A DNA stretch of 64,000 nucleotides, taken from assembly GCA_964547015.1 (NCBI GenBank), contig CAZJKT010000001.1:42117-106116 (forward strand), in the 5' to 3' direction. Numbering within the stretch: position 1 is the first letter of the stretch; every line of letters starts with the position of its first letter. Shown one piece after another: positions 43,071-50,927 of this stretch. The notes beneath the pieces were generated by a model, which was not told the DNA's origin, made no database searches, and was given only the letters and a program-made list of their open reading frames with translations. The translations under genes were made by a program, and so were the position numbers. The stretch comes from JAFGCN01 sp964547015 (lineage in GTDB: Archaea; Aenigmatarchaeota; Aenigmatarchaeia; QMZS01).

Positions 43071-44004
43071 AAATTTCAATATCTTCCCTTTTAGGCCTTT
43101 CTACAGAAATTTTTCTCTCAAATTTTTCTCCGTAAACAACCGGGGAATCTTTTTCATCAGAGTAAAATAGGGTTAGTTTTGCCGAAAGCTCAATCGCATC
43201 TTCGGTTTTTGGCCCGGAAAGAATGGTTATCGGGCCTATTCCCTCAACCTTAAGCGTCCAGTCGCTTTTGCCCTTCAGGTTTTCTATTTCCTCATTTTCC
43301 GCCTTGTTTCGCCCGACAATTATTTTGGAGTCGCTGATTCTAAAATGCCGCCCTTTGTTTAATAGCAACAGCTCGTTTTTTGATACAGCTTTCTTATGCC
43401 CCAATAGGTCGCGCAATTTATTTGAGAATTCTTTTTCGGCGAGCATACAGCCTCCTCCCGGAGTCGGATAATCTATCCCATATTTCTCTGCAAGAGCCAT
43501 CTGGGTTTTTCTTTGCCGGCCTGTTATCCCGAATAATTTTTCCCTTTTGACTATTCCTTTTTTTTCCATTTCCGTTTCGGGCAGGGATTTTGCAGAGAGC
43601 GGGCGAAGAATTTTCCCATCCAGCCCAAGCTCTTTTTCGGTTTCGCGAAAGTTTGAAAGGCTTTGGGAGAAGGGCCGCTGGTTGAGGACTTCACCGGTTA
43701 CAATAAACCCGTCTTTTGCGATATCTTTTAGCCGCCGGAGCATAAAATTGTGGCAGTCCGGGCAGGGGTTCATCCCCGAGCCGTAGCCGTGTTTTGGGCG
43801 GCGAATCATTTCAATATATTTGGGCCCCAGGTCAACAACTTTTAGCTCAAACCCCTCCTTTTTTGAAGCCGCTTTGCAGTATTCCTCTTTTGAGAAAAAA
43901 GGGCTTGTGAAGTGAACTGCGACCACAGGAATTTTTTGCTCTTGCATGAGCTTTATTGCAAGGATTGAGTCAAGGCCGCCCGAGTAGAGAACATAAGCTT
44001 TCAT
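43060..44004 (-). CDS. PP-loop (MnmA/ThiI-like) ATPase fused to an NFACT-R domain
   Basis: The 314-aa protein has an N-terminal PP-loop AANH domain (MKAYVLYSGGLDSILAIKLM with SGGLDS). Two cysteine elements follow, GSGMNPCPDCHNFMLRRLKD and PTPGGGCMLAEKEF. From about residue 200 there is an NFACT-R (DUF814) RNA-binding domain (RHFRISDSKIIVGRNKAENE, VEGIGPITILSGPKTEDAIE). Such fusions are thought to thiolate tRNA uridines, with the extra domain binding RNA. The start at 44002-44004 was chosen because the longer frame adds 37 unconserved residues. Convergent with the UPF0200 gene. Confidence 0.82.
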   Translation of the reverse strand: MKAYVLYSGGLDSILAIKLMQEQKIPVVAVHFTSPFFSKEEYCKAASKKEGFELKVVDLGPKYIEMIRRPKHGYGSGMNPCPDCHNFMLRRLKDIAKDGFIVTGEVLNQRPFSQSLSNFRETEKELGLDGKILRPLSAKSLPETEMEKKGIVKREKLFGITGRQRKTQMALAEKYGIDYPTPGGGCMLAEKEFSNKLRDLLGHKKAVSKNELLLLNKGRHFRISDSKIIVGRNKAENEEIENLKGKSDWTLKVEGIGPITILSGPKTEDAIELSAKLTLFYSDEKDSPVVYGEKFERKISVERPKREDIEIFRI

Positions 44005-44044
44005 AATGGTCTTTGGGAAGTTTTTAACAAGCGTTAAGGAGAAG

Positions 44045-44350
44045 CTAATATACTTTTTCCCTGAAGTATGCCTTGGATTCATCAAGATAGCTTTGTATAA
44101 TGCCTCTTTCTTCATCAGTAAACTTAGAGCTCAGCCCTCGCGGATATCCGAGCATAGCTTCGACTACCCGTTGCACAGGATGCTCCAGCATTTTTCCCCG
44201 CTTTCCATGCTTGCTATTGTGAGTGTTGGGACCGATAGTTACTTTCCCTGAAGCAACTATTTCTTCTAAATAACGGCGATAATCACTGGTTTTTACATAG
44301 AGACTAGTATTATTTGGGTTATTGTCCGCCAAAGGAAGGACACGCGACAT
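44045..44350 (-). CDS. Unrecognised 101-aa protein
   Basis: I do not recognise this small, basic protein. It reads MSRVLPLADNNPNNTSLYVK and continues with KTSDYRRYLEEIVASGKVTI, HNSKHGKRGKMLEHPVQRVV and a helical C-terminus (FTDEERGIIQSYLDESKAYF). No cysteine cluster or membrane span is seen. It lies 40 nt upstream of the PP-loop gene on the same strand and may share its transcript. A TATA-like ATTATATATAGTAG on the minus strand lies about 20 nt before its ATG. Confidence 0.55.
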   Translation of the reverse strand: MSRVLPLADNNPNNTSLYVKTSDYRRYLEEIVASGKVTIGPNTHNSKHGKRGKMLEHPVQRVVEAMLGYPRGLSSKFTDEERGIIQSYLDESKAYFREKVY

Positions 44351-44405
44351 AATAATTAGCCAACATATCTACTATATATAATTTTGGACAGATATACTGC
44401 GGGCA

Positions 44406-44430
44406 ATTACAGAACAATTACCTCTGTAAT
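44406..44430. repeat. Inverted repeat in the 44.35-44.55 kb spacer
   Basis: ATTACAGA-N9-TCTGTAAT is a perfect 8-bp inverted repeat in the 198-bp spacer between the divergent 101-aa gene and the CMP kinase-like gene. It could be an operator. Nothing else is recognised in this spacer. Confidence 0.45.
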
Positions 44431-44548
44431 ACGATGCAGAAGTTGACTCTCCGCTCCGAAATATAAAGCCAAATTTTACCGCTAAGGCATATTGCGCTCT
44501 TATATGCCAAATTACCTGATCAGCCTAAACATGTTAAGATGTTAAATT

Positions 44549-45223
44549 ATGGACCCTGCCGATTCAAGAAAGCTAAAAAAAGTTTTGGAGATTCTTGAAG
44601 TGGACCTCGATAAATTGCATAGGGGCGGGGGCAGAAGGATTCTTCTGTCAGGGGGAGCGGCTTGCGGAAAAACAGCCCTAGCAAAAAAGATTGCTAAAAA
44701 ATACCCAAATTTTAGAATATTAAACACAGGAGATATTTTCAGGGAGGAGGCAAGGCGCCGCAGGATAAGCATTTCGGGGCTTATGGCTGAGGGCGGCGAG
44801 GCTTTGGCAGAGCTTGACCGAAGGGTTGACAAAAGGGCGCTTGAAATTTTGATTTCTGCAGATGAAGAAATTGCGGTTACTTCCAGGCTTGCCTCTTTAT
44901 GGGGAGAGGCGCTAAAGCTTGCAAAAATTCCCTGCCTTAGCATTTACCTTGAAGTAAGCCCGTTTGAGATGGCCGAGCGCATAAGCATTAGGGATTTTGG
45001 AGGGCCGATGAAGTCCCTATCCAAAGAGAAACTCTCAGAGCTTAGGGAAGCCATAAAAAGAGACTGGCGCGACATGACAAGGTATGAAGCGCAATATGGA
45101 GCCAACCCCCTGGATTTTGGGAAATATGCACTAAGGATAAATACCACAGGAGCATTGGAGGAGGAAACATGGCAAAAGGCAGATGCCTTTATTCGCGACT
45201 ATCTAAAGCCAAAAAATGCCTAA
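44549..45223 (+). CDS. cmk: CMP kinase-like P-loop kinase
   Basis: The 224-aa protein has a Walker A loop (RRILLSGGAACGKTALAKKI), then RILNTGDIFREEARRRRISI, ALAELDRRVDKRALEILISA, EIAVTSRLASLWGEALK and RYEAQYGANPLDFGKYALRI. This order matches archaeal cytidylate kinases, where 'GDIFRE', 'LD.R..', 'V..GR' and 'Y...YG.D' are hallmarks. It has an N-terminal helical extension of about 25 residues. The expected reaction is CMP (or dCMP) to CDP with ATP. MscS follows 18 nt downstream. Confidence 0.75.
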   Translation: MDPADSRKLKKVLEILEVDLDKLHRGGGRRILLSGGAACGKTALAKKIAKKYPNFRILNTGDIFREEARRRRISISGLMAEGGEALAELDRRVDKRALEILISADEEIAVTSRLASLWGEALKLAKIPCLSIYLEVSPFEMAERISIRDFGGPMKSLSKEKLSELREAIKRDWRDMTRYEAQYGANPLDFGKYALRINTTGALEEETWQKADAFIRDYLKPKNA

Positions 45224-45241
45224 GTTTTTATAGAATATATT

Positions 45242-46306
45242 ATGGCCGCTGATTTTTTGGAATACGGAAGAAGCCTTGTTGAAGGAACGGTTTTTGCCGA
45301 TTATGCTACGGCAATCTCGGTCTTTGTTGTGGTCTGGATTGCCCTAAAGATTTTTGAAAAGGTGATTGTAAGAAAGCTCAAGAAACTTACGCAAAAAACC
45401 GAAACAGACCTCGATGATGCGCTTATAGGTGTTTTGGAAGGAATAGGGTGGCCCTTTTATCTGGTATTTTCCCTCTATGCCGCTTTTAACTTTGTTGAGT
45501 TGCCTGCGCTAGTATCCAAGTATTTCGGATACCTGCTATATATTGTAGTGCTATACTATGCTGTTCGTTCTGTCCAAAAGATAATTGATTTCGGGCTTAA
45601 AAAGGCTGTTGATAAAAGGTCGGGGGAAGATGGGGATTTTGACTCCAGCGTCCTTGAGCTTATCGCCCAAATAATAAAATGGACTTTGTGGCTGATGGCG
45701 CTTCTGCTTTTTTTGCAAAATCAGGGGTACCAGATTTCAGCTCTTGTTGCGGGGCTTGGCATCGGGGGAATTGCAATTGCCTTTGCGCTCCAAAATGTGC
45801 TCTCAGATATATTTTCATTTTTTACAATATCATTTGACAAGCCTTTCCGGGTGGGGGACTATATAATGGTCGGGGCGGATATGGGCACCGTAAAAAGGAT
45901 TGGGCTCAAATCCACAAGGATACAAACTCTTCAGGGAGAAGAGCTTGTGATTTCAAACAGGGAGCTTACAGAAACCCGCGTCAGAAATTACAAGAGAATG
46001 GAGAAGCGAAGAATTGTTTTTGGGTTTGGGGTGATTTACGGTACTCCGAATAAAAAGCTTGAAAAAATCCCAAAAATCATTCGGGGTATTATTGACCCGA
46101 TTGAAATTACTGATTTTGAGAGGGTCCATTTTAAGGACTTCGGCGACTCAAGCCTAATGTATGAGGTTGTCTATTATATAAAATCAAGGCAGTATGTTGA
46201 TTATCTTGAGGCCCAGCAGGAGATAAACCTCAAGCTCAAGGCCGCTTTTGAAAAGGAGGGTATAGAGATGGCTTTCCCGACCCGGACAATATTTATTGCA
46301 AAGTGA
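45242..46306 (+). CDS. mscS: MscS-family mechanosensitive ion channel
   Basis: This channel releases solutes on hypo-osmotic shock. The 354-aa protein has about five membrane helices. The pore-lining helix and its sequel are easily recognised: QISALVAGLGIGGIAIAFAL, then QNVLSDIFSFFTISFDKPFR and VGDYIMVGADMGTVKRIGLK. The beta domain (STRIQTLQGEELVISNRELT) and the alpha/beta C-terminal domain follow. All regions are intact. It begins in a TTATG context 18 nt after the kinase-like gene. Confidence 0.94.
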   Translation: MAADFLEYGRSLVEGTVFADYATAISVFVVVWIALKIFEKVIVRKLKKLTQKTETDLDDALIGVLEGIGWPFYLVFSLYAAFNFVELPALVSKYFGYLLYIVVLYYAVRSVQKIIDFGLKKAVDKRSGEDGDFDSSVLELIAQIIKWTLWLMALLLFLQNQGYQISALVAGLGIGGIAIAFALQNVLSDIFSFFTISFDKPFRVGDYIMVGADMGTVKRIGLKSTRIQTLQGEELVISNRELTETRVRNYKRMEKRRIVFGFGVIYGTPNKKLEKIPKIIRGIIDPIEITDFERVHFKDFGDSSLMYEVVYYIKSRQYVDYLEAQQEINLKLKAAFEKEGIEMAFPTRTIFIAK

Positions 46307-46426
46307 GCGGCAATTATATATTTTAGGTGATTGGGTTAAACTGGAAAAATTTTCCCGAAAAACCTGCAATTCTCGCTAATTCTTGATTAAAAGGCGCTTT
46401 GTTGGGGTTTTAGGCGCATCTTATTA

Positions 46427-46513
46427 TCATTCAGAGTCTCCCCTAGAAGCCCCGTAGATCCTTTTAAGAAGCCCTTTTAGTTCTTGTTCAGAAATATCGT
46501 TCTGGTCGTCCAT
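46427..46513 (-). CDS. Possible 28-aa small protein
   Basis: A short frame with the TTATG-like start context (minus strand ATATATTAAAATGG) encodes MDDQNDISEQELKGLLKRIY followed by GASRGDSE. It has an amphipathic helix and no known motif. A TATA-like element lies close upstream. It may be a real microprotein or chance; the surrounding spacer (46307-46600) holds nothing else. Confidence 0.3.
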   Translation of the reverse strand: MDDQNDISEQELKGLLKRIYGASRGDSE

Positions 46514-46600
46514 TTTAATATATCGCCCTAAAGCTTTTTAAAAGGCTTTGATAAATAATAGCTACAATTTGCAAGTAAGAGTATCAAAAAAGGAAAGGTC

Positions 46601-47179
46601 TTATATAGGGGAAAGTTTGCAGTGTTTTGGCCCCTCTGGGCTATTTGGGTCATCGGAAACGCACTTCCAAGTGCTTCCTTCTGACTCCAAGCGCCAGCTT
46701 AGGCTATTCATGCAGTCCATATCATTTTGGCAAGGCATTTCGTCAGGTAGCTTTTGGCAGCCAAGGCACATTCTTAGGCATTTCTTTGGGGTAGCTCCTA
46801 TATCATTTAATAGCTTCATGCGGCAAAGTTCCAGCATATTCACCTTAGATGAGGCAGTTTCAAAGTCACCTATAAAAGGTGCGAATCTGGAAGTGGGCCA
46901 ATATTCTACTAATATTGAATAGATGTTCTCCATCCGGCTCTCATCGCAATTATAATATTTTTCGAGAATTTCGCAGCTTCCCTCCCATTGATAGGATGTG
47001 CTATACTGAATAGGCATTTTTGATTCAATTACGGTTTCCAATAATATTGGGTAACTATAGTAAATTATAGTCGATAGGGCTAAAATGAGGCACAGCAATG
47101 TCGCTGAAGTAAGGGCCAATAATTTGTTATTTTTGATATATTCTATCGCTGAATTTGGCTTTTGTTTGTTTGTAGTCAT
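46601..47179 (-). CDS. Single-pass membrane, Cys-rich exported protein
   Basis: The 192-aa protein has a basic head, one membrane helix (LLALTSATLLCLILALSTII) and an exterior region with an even number of cysteines in pairs (GSCEILEKYYNCDESRME, KKCLRMCLGCQKLPDEMPCQ, NDMDCMNSLSWRLE), likely disulfide-bonded. No family is recognised. The ATG at 47177-47179 is chosen; an upstream extension would run into the tRNA-Pro gene and is not protein-like. It resembles in style, not in sequence, the Cys-rich proteins at 32.6-37.2 kb. Confidence 0.65.
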   Translation of the reverse strand: MTTNKQKPNSAIEYIKNNKLLALTSATLLCLILALSTIIYYSYPILLETVIESKMPIQYSTSYQWEGSCEILEKYYNCDESRMENIYSILVEYWPTSRFAPFIGDFETASSKVNMLELCRMKLLNDIGATPKKCLRMCLGCQKLPDEMPCQNDMDCMNSLSWRLESEGSTWKCVSDDPNSPEGPKHCKLSPI

Positions 47180-47241
47180 AATAGGTGCAGGTTTTAAAAT
47201 AATATAGGGTTCCTGTTTTAAAAATAATGGGTTCGCCGAGA

Positions 47242-47340
47242 TTTCCATGCGCCAATATTGGGCTATAAGAAAAAGCGAAGCTTTTTCGAATCTCCCTTTC
47301 TTTGACGTTGAAGACTTTCTTTCGGGAAAGAAAGTCTTCA
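47242..47340 (-). other. T-loop intron of tRNA-Pro-like gene (shared intron family)
   Basis: A 99-nt intron at position 59/60. The core (47294-47339) begins GAAGACTTTCTTTCCCG and forms a perfect 13-bp hairpin with AAAGAAAGTCTTC. A second hairpin, GAAAAAGC-TTC-GCTTTTTC, follows. It is nearly identical to the tRNA-Lys intron over most of its length. Confidence 0.8.
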
Positions 47341-47361
47341 TTTGAACTCGGGTCTGAGGCT

Positions 47362-47434
47362 ATTTCTGACGCCCTCGCCTTACGGCAATAGGCCAACACC
47401 CACTAGGCAAGGTTACGCACCCGCTAGGCGATCT
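47362..47434 (-). other. Anticodon-loop intron of tRNA-Pro-like gene
   Basis: A 73-nt intron placed at 37/38. It holds two similar segments (GCCTAGCGGGTGCG and GCCTAGTGGGTGTTG), an internal duplication, and the pairing GATCGCC with GGCGTC next to the junction. It is unrelated to the T-arm intron family. The exact borders are less certain than for the other introns. Confidence 0.55.
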
Positions 47435-47456
47435 CCCTAAGCCCCGATGCTAACCA

Positions 47457-47496
47457 TTGTAGACCTTTTTCAAGGTTTTCGCATCAGAAAAAGGTT
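47457..47496 (-). other. D-loop intron of tRNA-Pro-like gene
   Basis: A 40-nt intron with a perfect inner helix ACCTTTTTC/GAAAAAGGT and the junction helix GTAG/CTAC with 3-nt bulges CTA and AAT. Removal restores a normal D arm. Confidence 0.8.
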
Positions 47497-47543
47497 AGCT
47501 ACACCACGAACCCATAAATGAATTGGGTAAAAAATTAAGTATC

Positions 47544-47705
47544 TTATTCCCTTACAACTGTTATTGGCAAAACCCCTCGCTCAAGCTCGTGCTCGGCAAT
47601 AGTTATAGGGTCTTTTTTGCACTTTATAAGGACAGGGGCGCCATAGGCAATCTGCAGAGCCCTTGCTCCGATTATTCTTGCCCTCTCAAATCTCGTAAGT
47701 TCCAT
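47544..47705 (-). CDS. rpo6: DNA-directed RNA polymerase subunit Rpo6 (RpoK)
   Basis: This 53-aa subunit, the archaeal counterpart of omega and eukaryotic Rpb6, helps assemble the polymerase. The protein reads MELTRFERARIIGARALQIA followed by GAPVLIKCKKDPITIAEHEL and ends ERGVLPITVVRE, a full match to the conserved archaeal core. It is shorter than most by a few N-terminal residues. Start ATG is 47703-47705. It lies between tRNA-Pro and the PAC2 gene on the same strand, apart from other polymerase genes. Confidence 0.93.
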   Translation of the reverse strand: MELTRFERARIIGARALQIAYGAPVLIKCKKDPITIAEHELERGVLPITVVRE

Positions 47706-47736
47706 AATAGATATAGGAAAGCTTTTTAACAGAATT

Positions 47737-48507
47737 TCACCCTATATAATCTGAATATCCTTTTGTGGGCTTAACCATCTGCTGGCTGAATGTTTTGGTT
47801 TTGTCATCGAGGTCTTTTAGGAAGTTTTCAAGCTGCTTTACGCTTTTATCCATGGCCTTAAGGTCAATAGACACATTCAATATTTTCATAAGGATTTTTA
47901 TCACTTCCTCTGCGGCTTTTGGGTCCGTAAGTATCGGATAGCCTATGGTTTCCCCCAAAAGAGAGCATCCCTCAATTCCTTCTGATTTAGCGCTCCCTAA
48001 AAGAAGCCCGGAAATACCGTAAATTGAGCCTATAGTGTTCTTTTCCTCAAAATTAATCCCATAGCCTCCGTATTTTTTTGTAAGCTTTTTTTCGGTAACT
48101 GCCCCGTAAACTTTTGGCTTCTCGGACTCAACACCTGTGCCAAATCCGCCGACAGTCAAGATTTCCTTTACGCCCATTTCCTTGCACATCTCGATTATTT
48201 TCTCGCATATTATAAAATAGCCTTTGTTTTCTACAGGCTGGGAATCGCCGTAGACAAATATAATGTCCCTGTCTTTGCCTTTATAATAGAAGAATTCCAT
48301 TTTAAGGGTTGTAATTTCATGTTCAGGGCTGATTAAGACCAAAGGGAAGAAATAGGATGAAGTCAGTTCAGCGAATTTTTTGGCTTTGAGTTTTTCTACA
48401 ATGTAGCAGAGGGCGATTCTTCCGACCCCGCCGACCCCCGGAAGTCCTTCAACAAGTATAGGGTTTTTAAGTTGGGGCTTTTCGGTGTAATTAATCCTGA
48501 CATCCAT
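47737..48507 (-). CDS. PAC2-family proteasome assembly chaperone homologue
   Basis: The 256-aa protein has the PAC2 fold signatures: NPILVEGLPGVGGVGRIALC near the start, RDIIFVYGDSQPVENKGYFI, GVKEILTVGGFGTGVESEKP and IGSIYGISGLLLGSAKSEGI. A short C-terminal helix (NFLKDLDDKTKTFSQQM) and the tail GYSDYIG follow. The tail ends in a hydrophobic-Tyr-x type motif, as in proteins that dock on the proteasome ring. Archaeal members are thought to act with the 20S proteasome. It is 31 nt upstream of rpo6 and 50 nt downstream of the histone gene. Confidence 0.87.
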   Translation of the reverse strand: MDVRINYTEKPQLKNPILVEGLPGVGGVGRIALCYIVEKLKAKKFAELTSSYFFPLVLISPEHEITTLKMEFFYYKGKDRDIIFVYGDSQPVENKGYFIICEKIIEMCKEMGVKEILTVGGFGTGVESEKPKVYGAVTEKKLTKKYGGYGINFEEKNTIGSIYGISGLLLGSAKSEGIEGCSLLGETIGYPILTDPKAAEEVIKILMKILNVSIDLKAMDKSVKQLENFLKDLDDKTKTFSQQMVKPTKGYSDYIG

Positions 48508-48557
48508 AACTGATTCTGGATAAGTTTAAATTAGGGAAATAAAAAAATCTTTGGGCT

Positions 48558-48923
48558 TTATGCCCTCTCCAAGTCGTCTTCCATCCGCTCCACATCGGCT
48601 TTTATTGCCTCAAGGTGGGCTTTTATTCTCTTTTTTTCCTTTTCAACGGTTTCTATGGATTCATATTTTAATGTTGCCGCCCGGATGTCGTCAGCTGAGA
48701 TATATGCCCGGTCAGACTTAGAGACTTCTTCTGCTACCTTTTCGGCCATTTTTCCAAGCCAGATGTTGAGGTCAATCGCCGCCTTTTTCTTGATAAAAAC
48801 GCCTTCTTTGAGCTTCGACTTTATAATGTCTTTTACTCTTGAGTGCGGGAAAGGCAAGTTGGCGAGTTCCGACTCATTTTCCTGTATTTCTTCGTTTTCC
48901 GGAGTATTGGTTTCTTCTGCCAT
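48558..48923 (-). CDS. Histone-fold protein with acidic N-tail and C-terminal coiled coil
   Basis: The 121-aa protein has an acidic, flexible N-terminal tail (1-22), a single histone fold (LPFPHSRVKDIIKSKLKEGV, IKKKAAIDLNIWLGKMAEKV, DRAYISADDIRAATLKYESI), and a 30-residue C-terminal helix with heptad character (VEKEKKRIKAHLEAIKADVE). Canonical archaeal histones are about 67 aa without tails. The layout fits the coiled-coil histone class described in archaea. It probably dimerises, with bridging of DNA through the coiled coil as a possibility. It starts at 48923 in the context TAATATTATGG. Confidence 0.82.
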   Translation of the reverse strand: MAEETNTPENEEIQENESELANLPFPHSRVKDIIKSKLKEGVFIKKKAAIDLNIWLGKMAEKVAEEVSKSDRAYISADDIRAATLKYESIETVEKEKKRIKAHLEAIKADVERMEDDLERA

Positions 48924-48941
48924 AATATTAGAGGGATTTAA

Positions 48942-49925
48942 TTAAAGGGGTTTTAGATATATTGGAGGTGCTATTAAATTTTCCTCTTGAGGACCCTCTT
49001 TTCGGTAATTGCTCAGAATATTTTCCACAAAAATCGGGCTTGTTCGGTCTTCGCTAAGGATATTAATTATGGGCTTTTTTGAGGAAGGTTCTCTGTAATT
49101 TATCATTCTTGAGGGTATGCTCGGTATAGAGCCGGAAGGCACTCCAAGGCAGAACATCTTAATTCCCAGTTCCTTCGCACTTTGGCCAAAAGGGATCCCA
49201 AGATAATCTTTAGAAGGCTCTCCGACTGCCGCCAGCATACTGTGTGCAGACCCTATGAGCGATTGCAGAGGTTCAGGGTAGTCTAATCTTTTTTCTCCTC
49301 TTTTTTCAAAGAAGTACTCCTCTTCTGGATTGTAATTGGAATCTAGAATTAATTTGAGCCAAGGCGACCGAGTATTTAAGCAGGATACTGTGGCCCTGCC
49401 TACAAGTTCCCCAAACCCCCATTCAGGAGGGATTATTTCCTGCAGATATCCGATAACTTCCCCTTCCATTTTTTCTGCATCTTTGGCAATATTTAAAATA
49501 CTACCTGATGTTAAGCCCTCTTCGAATTTTACCTTTGTTTGGACCTGCAGTTTTGGGCACATTACGCGAGGATGATTGTGATATTCACCTTCTGGCGGGT
49601 ATAGATACATTGTCGGCAACACTTCAGCCGTGCGCTCGCCCAAAGGGACACCGTCTATACCGGATGGAGGTTCATATATATTTTGAGAATGTCCAAACCA
49701 GATTCGGGAGTATTTGCCACAACGCTCGGATTGGACGGGATTTTGGTTGTTTATGTCTATATTTAGAACTTCGCAGATTCCTTCAAAAGCATTTTCTCTT
49801 TTAAGCCTCTCCGCGAAAGCTTCGGCAACCTCATAGATATTTGTTGCGCCTTTGATTCCTCCTGGAGGAAAATAGCGGATATCACCTCTGCTTAAGGCCG
49901 AGTAGTTTAACTCTACTTTTTCCAT
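48942..49925 (-). CDS. Unrecognised 327-aa protein
   Basis: I do not recognise this protein. It opens MEKVELNYSALSRGDIRYFP and has an unusual number of prolines and glycines, with segments such as GKYSRIWFGHSQNIYEPPSG, PPEGEYHNHPRVMCPKLQV and ELGIKMFCLGVPSGSIPSIP. The EYHNHP segment recalls cupin or JAB-type metal sites, but there is no supporting pattern. No signal peptide is seen. It is upstream of the histone gene on the same strand (18 nt), an odd partner. Codon use is more AT-leaning than in the neighbouring ribosomal genes. Confidence 0.6.
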   Translation of the reverse strand: MEKVELNYSALSRGDIRYFPPGGIKGATNIYEVAEAFAERLKRENAFEGICEVLNIDINNQNPVQSERCGKYSRIWFGHSQNIYEPPSGIDGVPLGERTAEVLPTMYLYPPEGEYHNHPRVMCPKLQVQTKVKFEEGLTSGSILNIAKDAEKMEGEVIGYLQEIIPPEWGFGELVGRATVSCLNTRSPWLKLILDSNYNPEEEYFFEKRGEKRLDYPEPLQSLIGSAHSMLAAVGEPSKDYLGIPFGQSAKELGIKMFCLGVPSGSIPSIPSRMINYREPSSKKPIINILSEDRTSPIFVENILSNYRKEGPQEENLIAPPIYLKPL

Positions 49926-50023
49926 TAGACTATTCCTAAGATATACATTTATTATTATGCTGGTGAGGGCTACAGAAAGACTATTTTTGCAGTACAGATG
50001 TAATGGTTTATATAATAGACTAT

Positions 50024-50278
50024 CTACTCAAACAAACTCGCCCGAACAACTCCTTCTGACTTTATTGCCCGAACCTTGACTTTTGAGGGGGTGTGGTGGA
50101 TTCCTCGCTCCCAGATTTTTTCATTAAGCGAATTGTCAAGCTTCACATCTTCAGACTTCATATGGCGGACCAAATATTCTCTTATAATTTTTACTCCTGC
50201 GCTTGCCCTTCGGCTTCTCGGCTTTTTTTTGGCCTTTCGCAAAGGGATAATGTAAACCCGCTCTAAATCGTCTGCCAT
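50024..50278 (-). CDS. rpl31e: Large ribosomal subunit protein eL31
   Basis: eL31 is an archaeal/eukaryotic 50S protein near the exit tunnel. The 84-aa product reads MADDLERVYIIPLRKAKKKP followed by a basic region (RSRRASAGVKIIREYLVRHM) and a strand-rich end (NEKIWERGIHHTPSKVKVRA). This matches eL31 throughout. No eL39 or aIF6 gene is adjacent, although they often neighbour it in other archaea. It is divergent from uS2 with 29 nt between the start codons. Confidence 0.93.
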   Translation of the reverse strand: MADDLERVYIIPLRKAKKKPRSRRASAGVKIIREYLVRHMKSEDVKLDNSLNEKIWERGIHHTPSKVKVRAIKSEGVVRASLFE

Positions 50279-50307
50279 AGTAGAATTTATGTTTTAAGCT
50301 TTAAATT

Positions 50308-50892
50308 ATGGAACTCATGATACCCAGGGAGGACTATAAGAATTACAGAATGAATAAGGGAGAGCTTTATAAAAACAAGAAGCTTGACCGATTCCTTTCA
50401 TGGGAGACTTCTGCGGGCAGAAATATGTTTAGCATTGAGTCAATAGATGAGAGGCTCAGGATTGCCGCAAAATTCCTTCTAGACAGGCAAAATATTGCCG
50501 TAGTTTGCTCTGAGCGCGAAAAAAGCTCTGCTGAGGCCTTTTCGGGGCTTGTCGGGGCAAGAGCTATTCCCCACTACAAAAGCTCGCTTTTCTCAAACCC
50601 AGAGAATAAAGACTATATTGAGCCTGATGCGATATTTATACTAAACTGCGATGAGCATCGAAATGTTATAGAGGAGGCAGATTTGAATAATATTCCTGTC
50701 CTGGCATTTTGCAATACAAACTCAAAAATCGACGGTCTTGACCTTGTTGTTCCGCTGAATGTAACCAACCGGAATGCAATAAGGATTGCTCTTTGGCTTA
50801 TTGCAAATGAGATTTTGAGGGCAAAGGGGCAAAAGCCTGTATTGCTTGAAGGATTTGGCAAAGAAGAGCAAAGCGACGAAGATTTGGAATAG
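50308..50892 (+). CDS. rps2: Small ribosomal subunit protein uS2
   Basis: uS2 binds the 30S body-head junction. The 194-aa protein has SIDERLRIAAKFLLDRQNIA, VGARAIPHYKSSLFSNPENK (the family GTFTN region is changed), PDAIFILNCDEHRNVIEEAD and NIPVLAFCNTNSKIDGLDLV, VPLNVTNRNAIRIALWLIAN. All are uS2 hallmarks. It is shorter than bacterial S2 and lacks the coiled-coil insert, as usual in archaea. The tail is acidic. It is divergent from eL31. Confidence 0.93.
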   Translation: MELMIPREDYKNYRMNKGELYKNKKLDRFLSWETSAGRNMFSIESIDERLRIAAKFLLDRQNIAVVCSEREKSSAEAFSGLVGARAIPHYKSSLFSNPENKDYIEPDAIFILNCDEHRNVIEEADLNNIPVLAFCNTNSKIDGLDLVVPLNVTNRNAIRIALWLIANEILRAKGQKPVLLEGFGKEEQSDEDLE

Positions 50893-50927
50893 AGTTGCTA
50901 AAATAAGTTTCCAACTTAACTGATTGG

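Larger units (their letters stand above)
47228..47513 (-). tRNA. tRNA-Pro-like gene (anticodon read as AGG) with three introns
   Basis: Exons 47497-47513, 47435-47456, 47341-47361 and 47228-47241 join to a 74-nt cloverleaf. The acceptor GGGTTCG/CGAACCC is perfect, the D arm is GGTGTAGCTTGGTTAGCAT, the T stem is CCGAG/CTCGG and the discriminator is A. D-loop and T-loop introns have good bulge-helix-bulge junctions (GTAG/CTAC; TTCA/TGGA). The anticodon arm GGGGC-TTAGGGA-GCCTC suggests Pro by G35, G36 and G37, but A34 is unusual in archaea and the junction helix there (TTAG/AGAA) has two mismatches. Isotype is therefore tentative. CCA is not encoded. Confidence 0.75.

Noticed and set aside
47180..47341. 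N-terminal extension of the 192-aa Cys-rich protein
   Set aside because: The extension overlaps the tRNA-Pro gene and its intron. The ATG at 47179 followed by a membrane helix is the better start.
48942..49925. JAB/MPN deubiquitinase-like site (EYHNHP)
   Set aside because: The required HxH plus downstream Ser and Asp pattern is not seen.
50279..50307. eL39 gene beside eL31
   Set aside because: The spacer is only 29 bp and has no frame.
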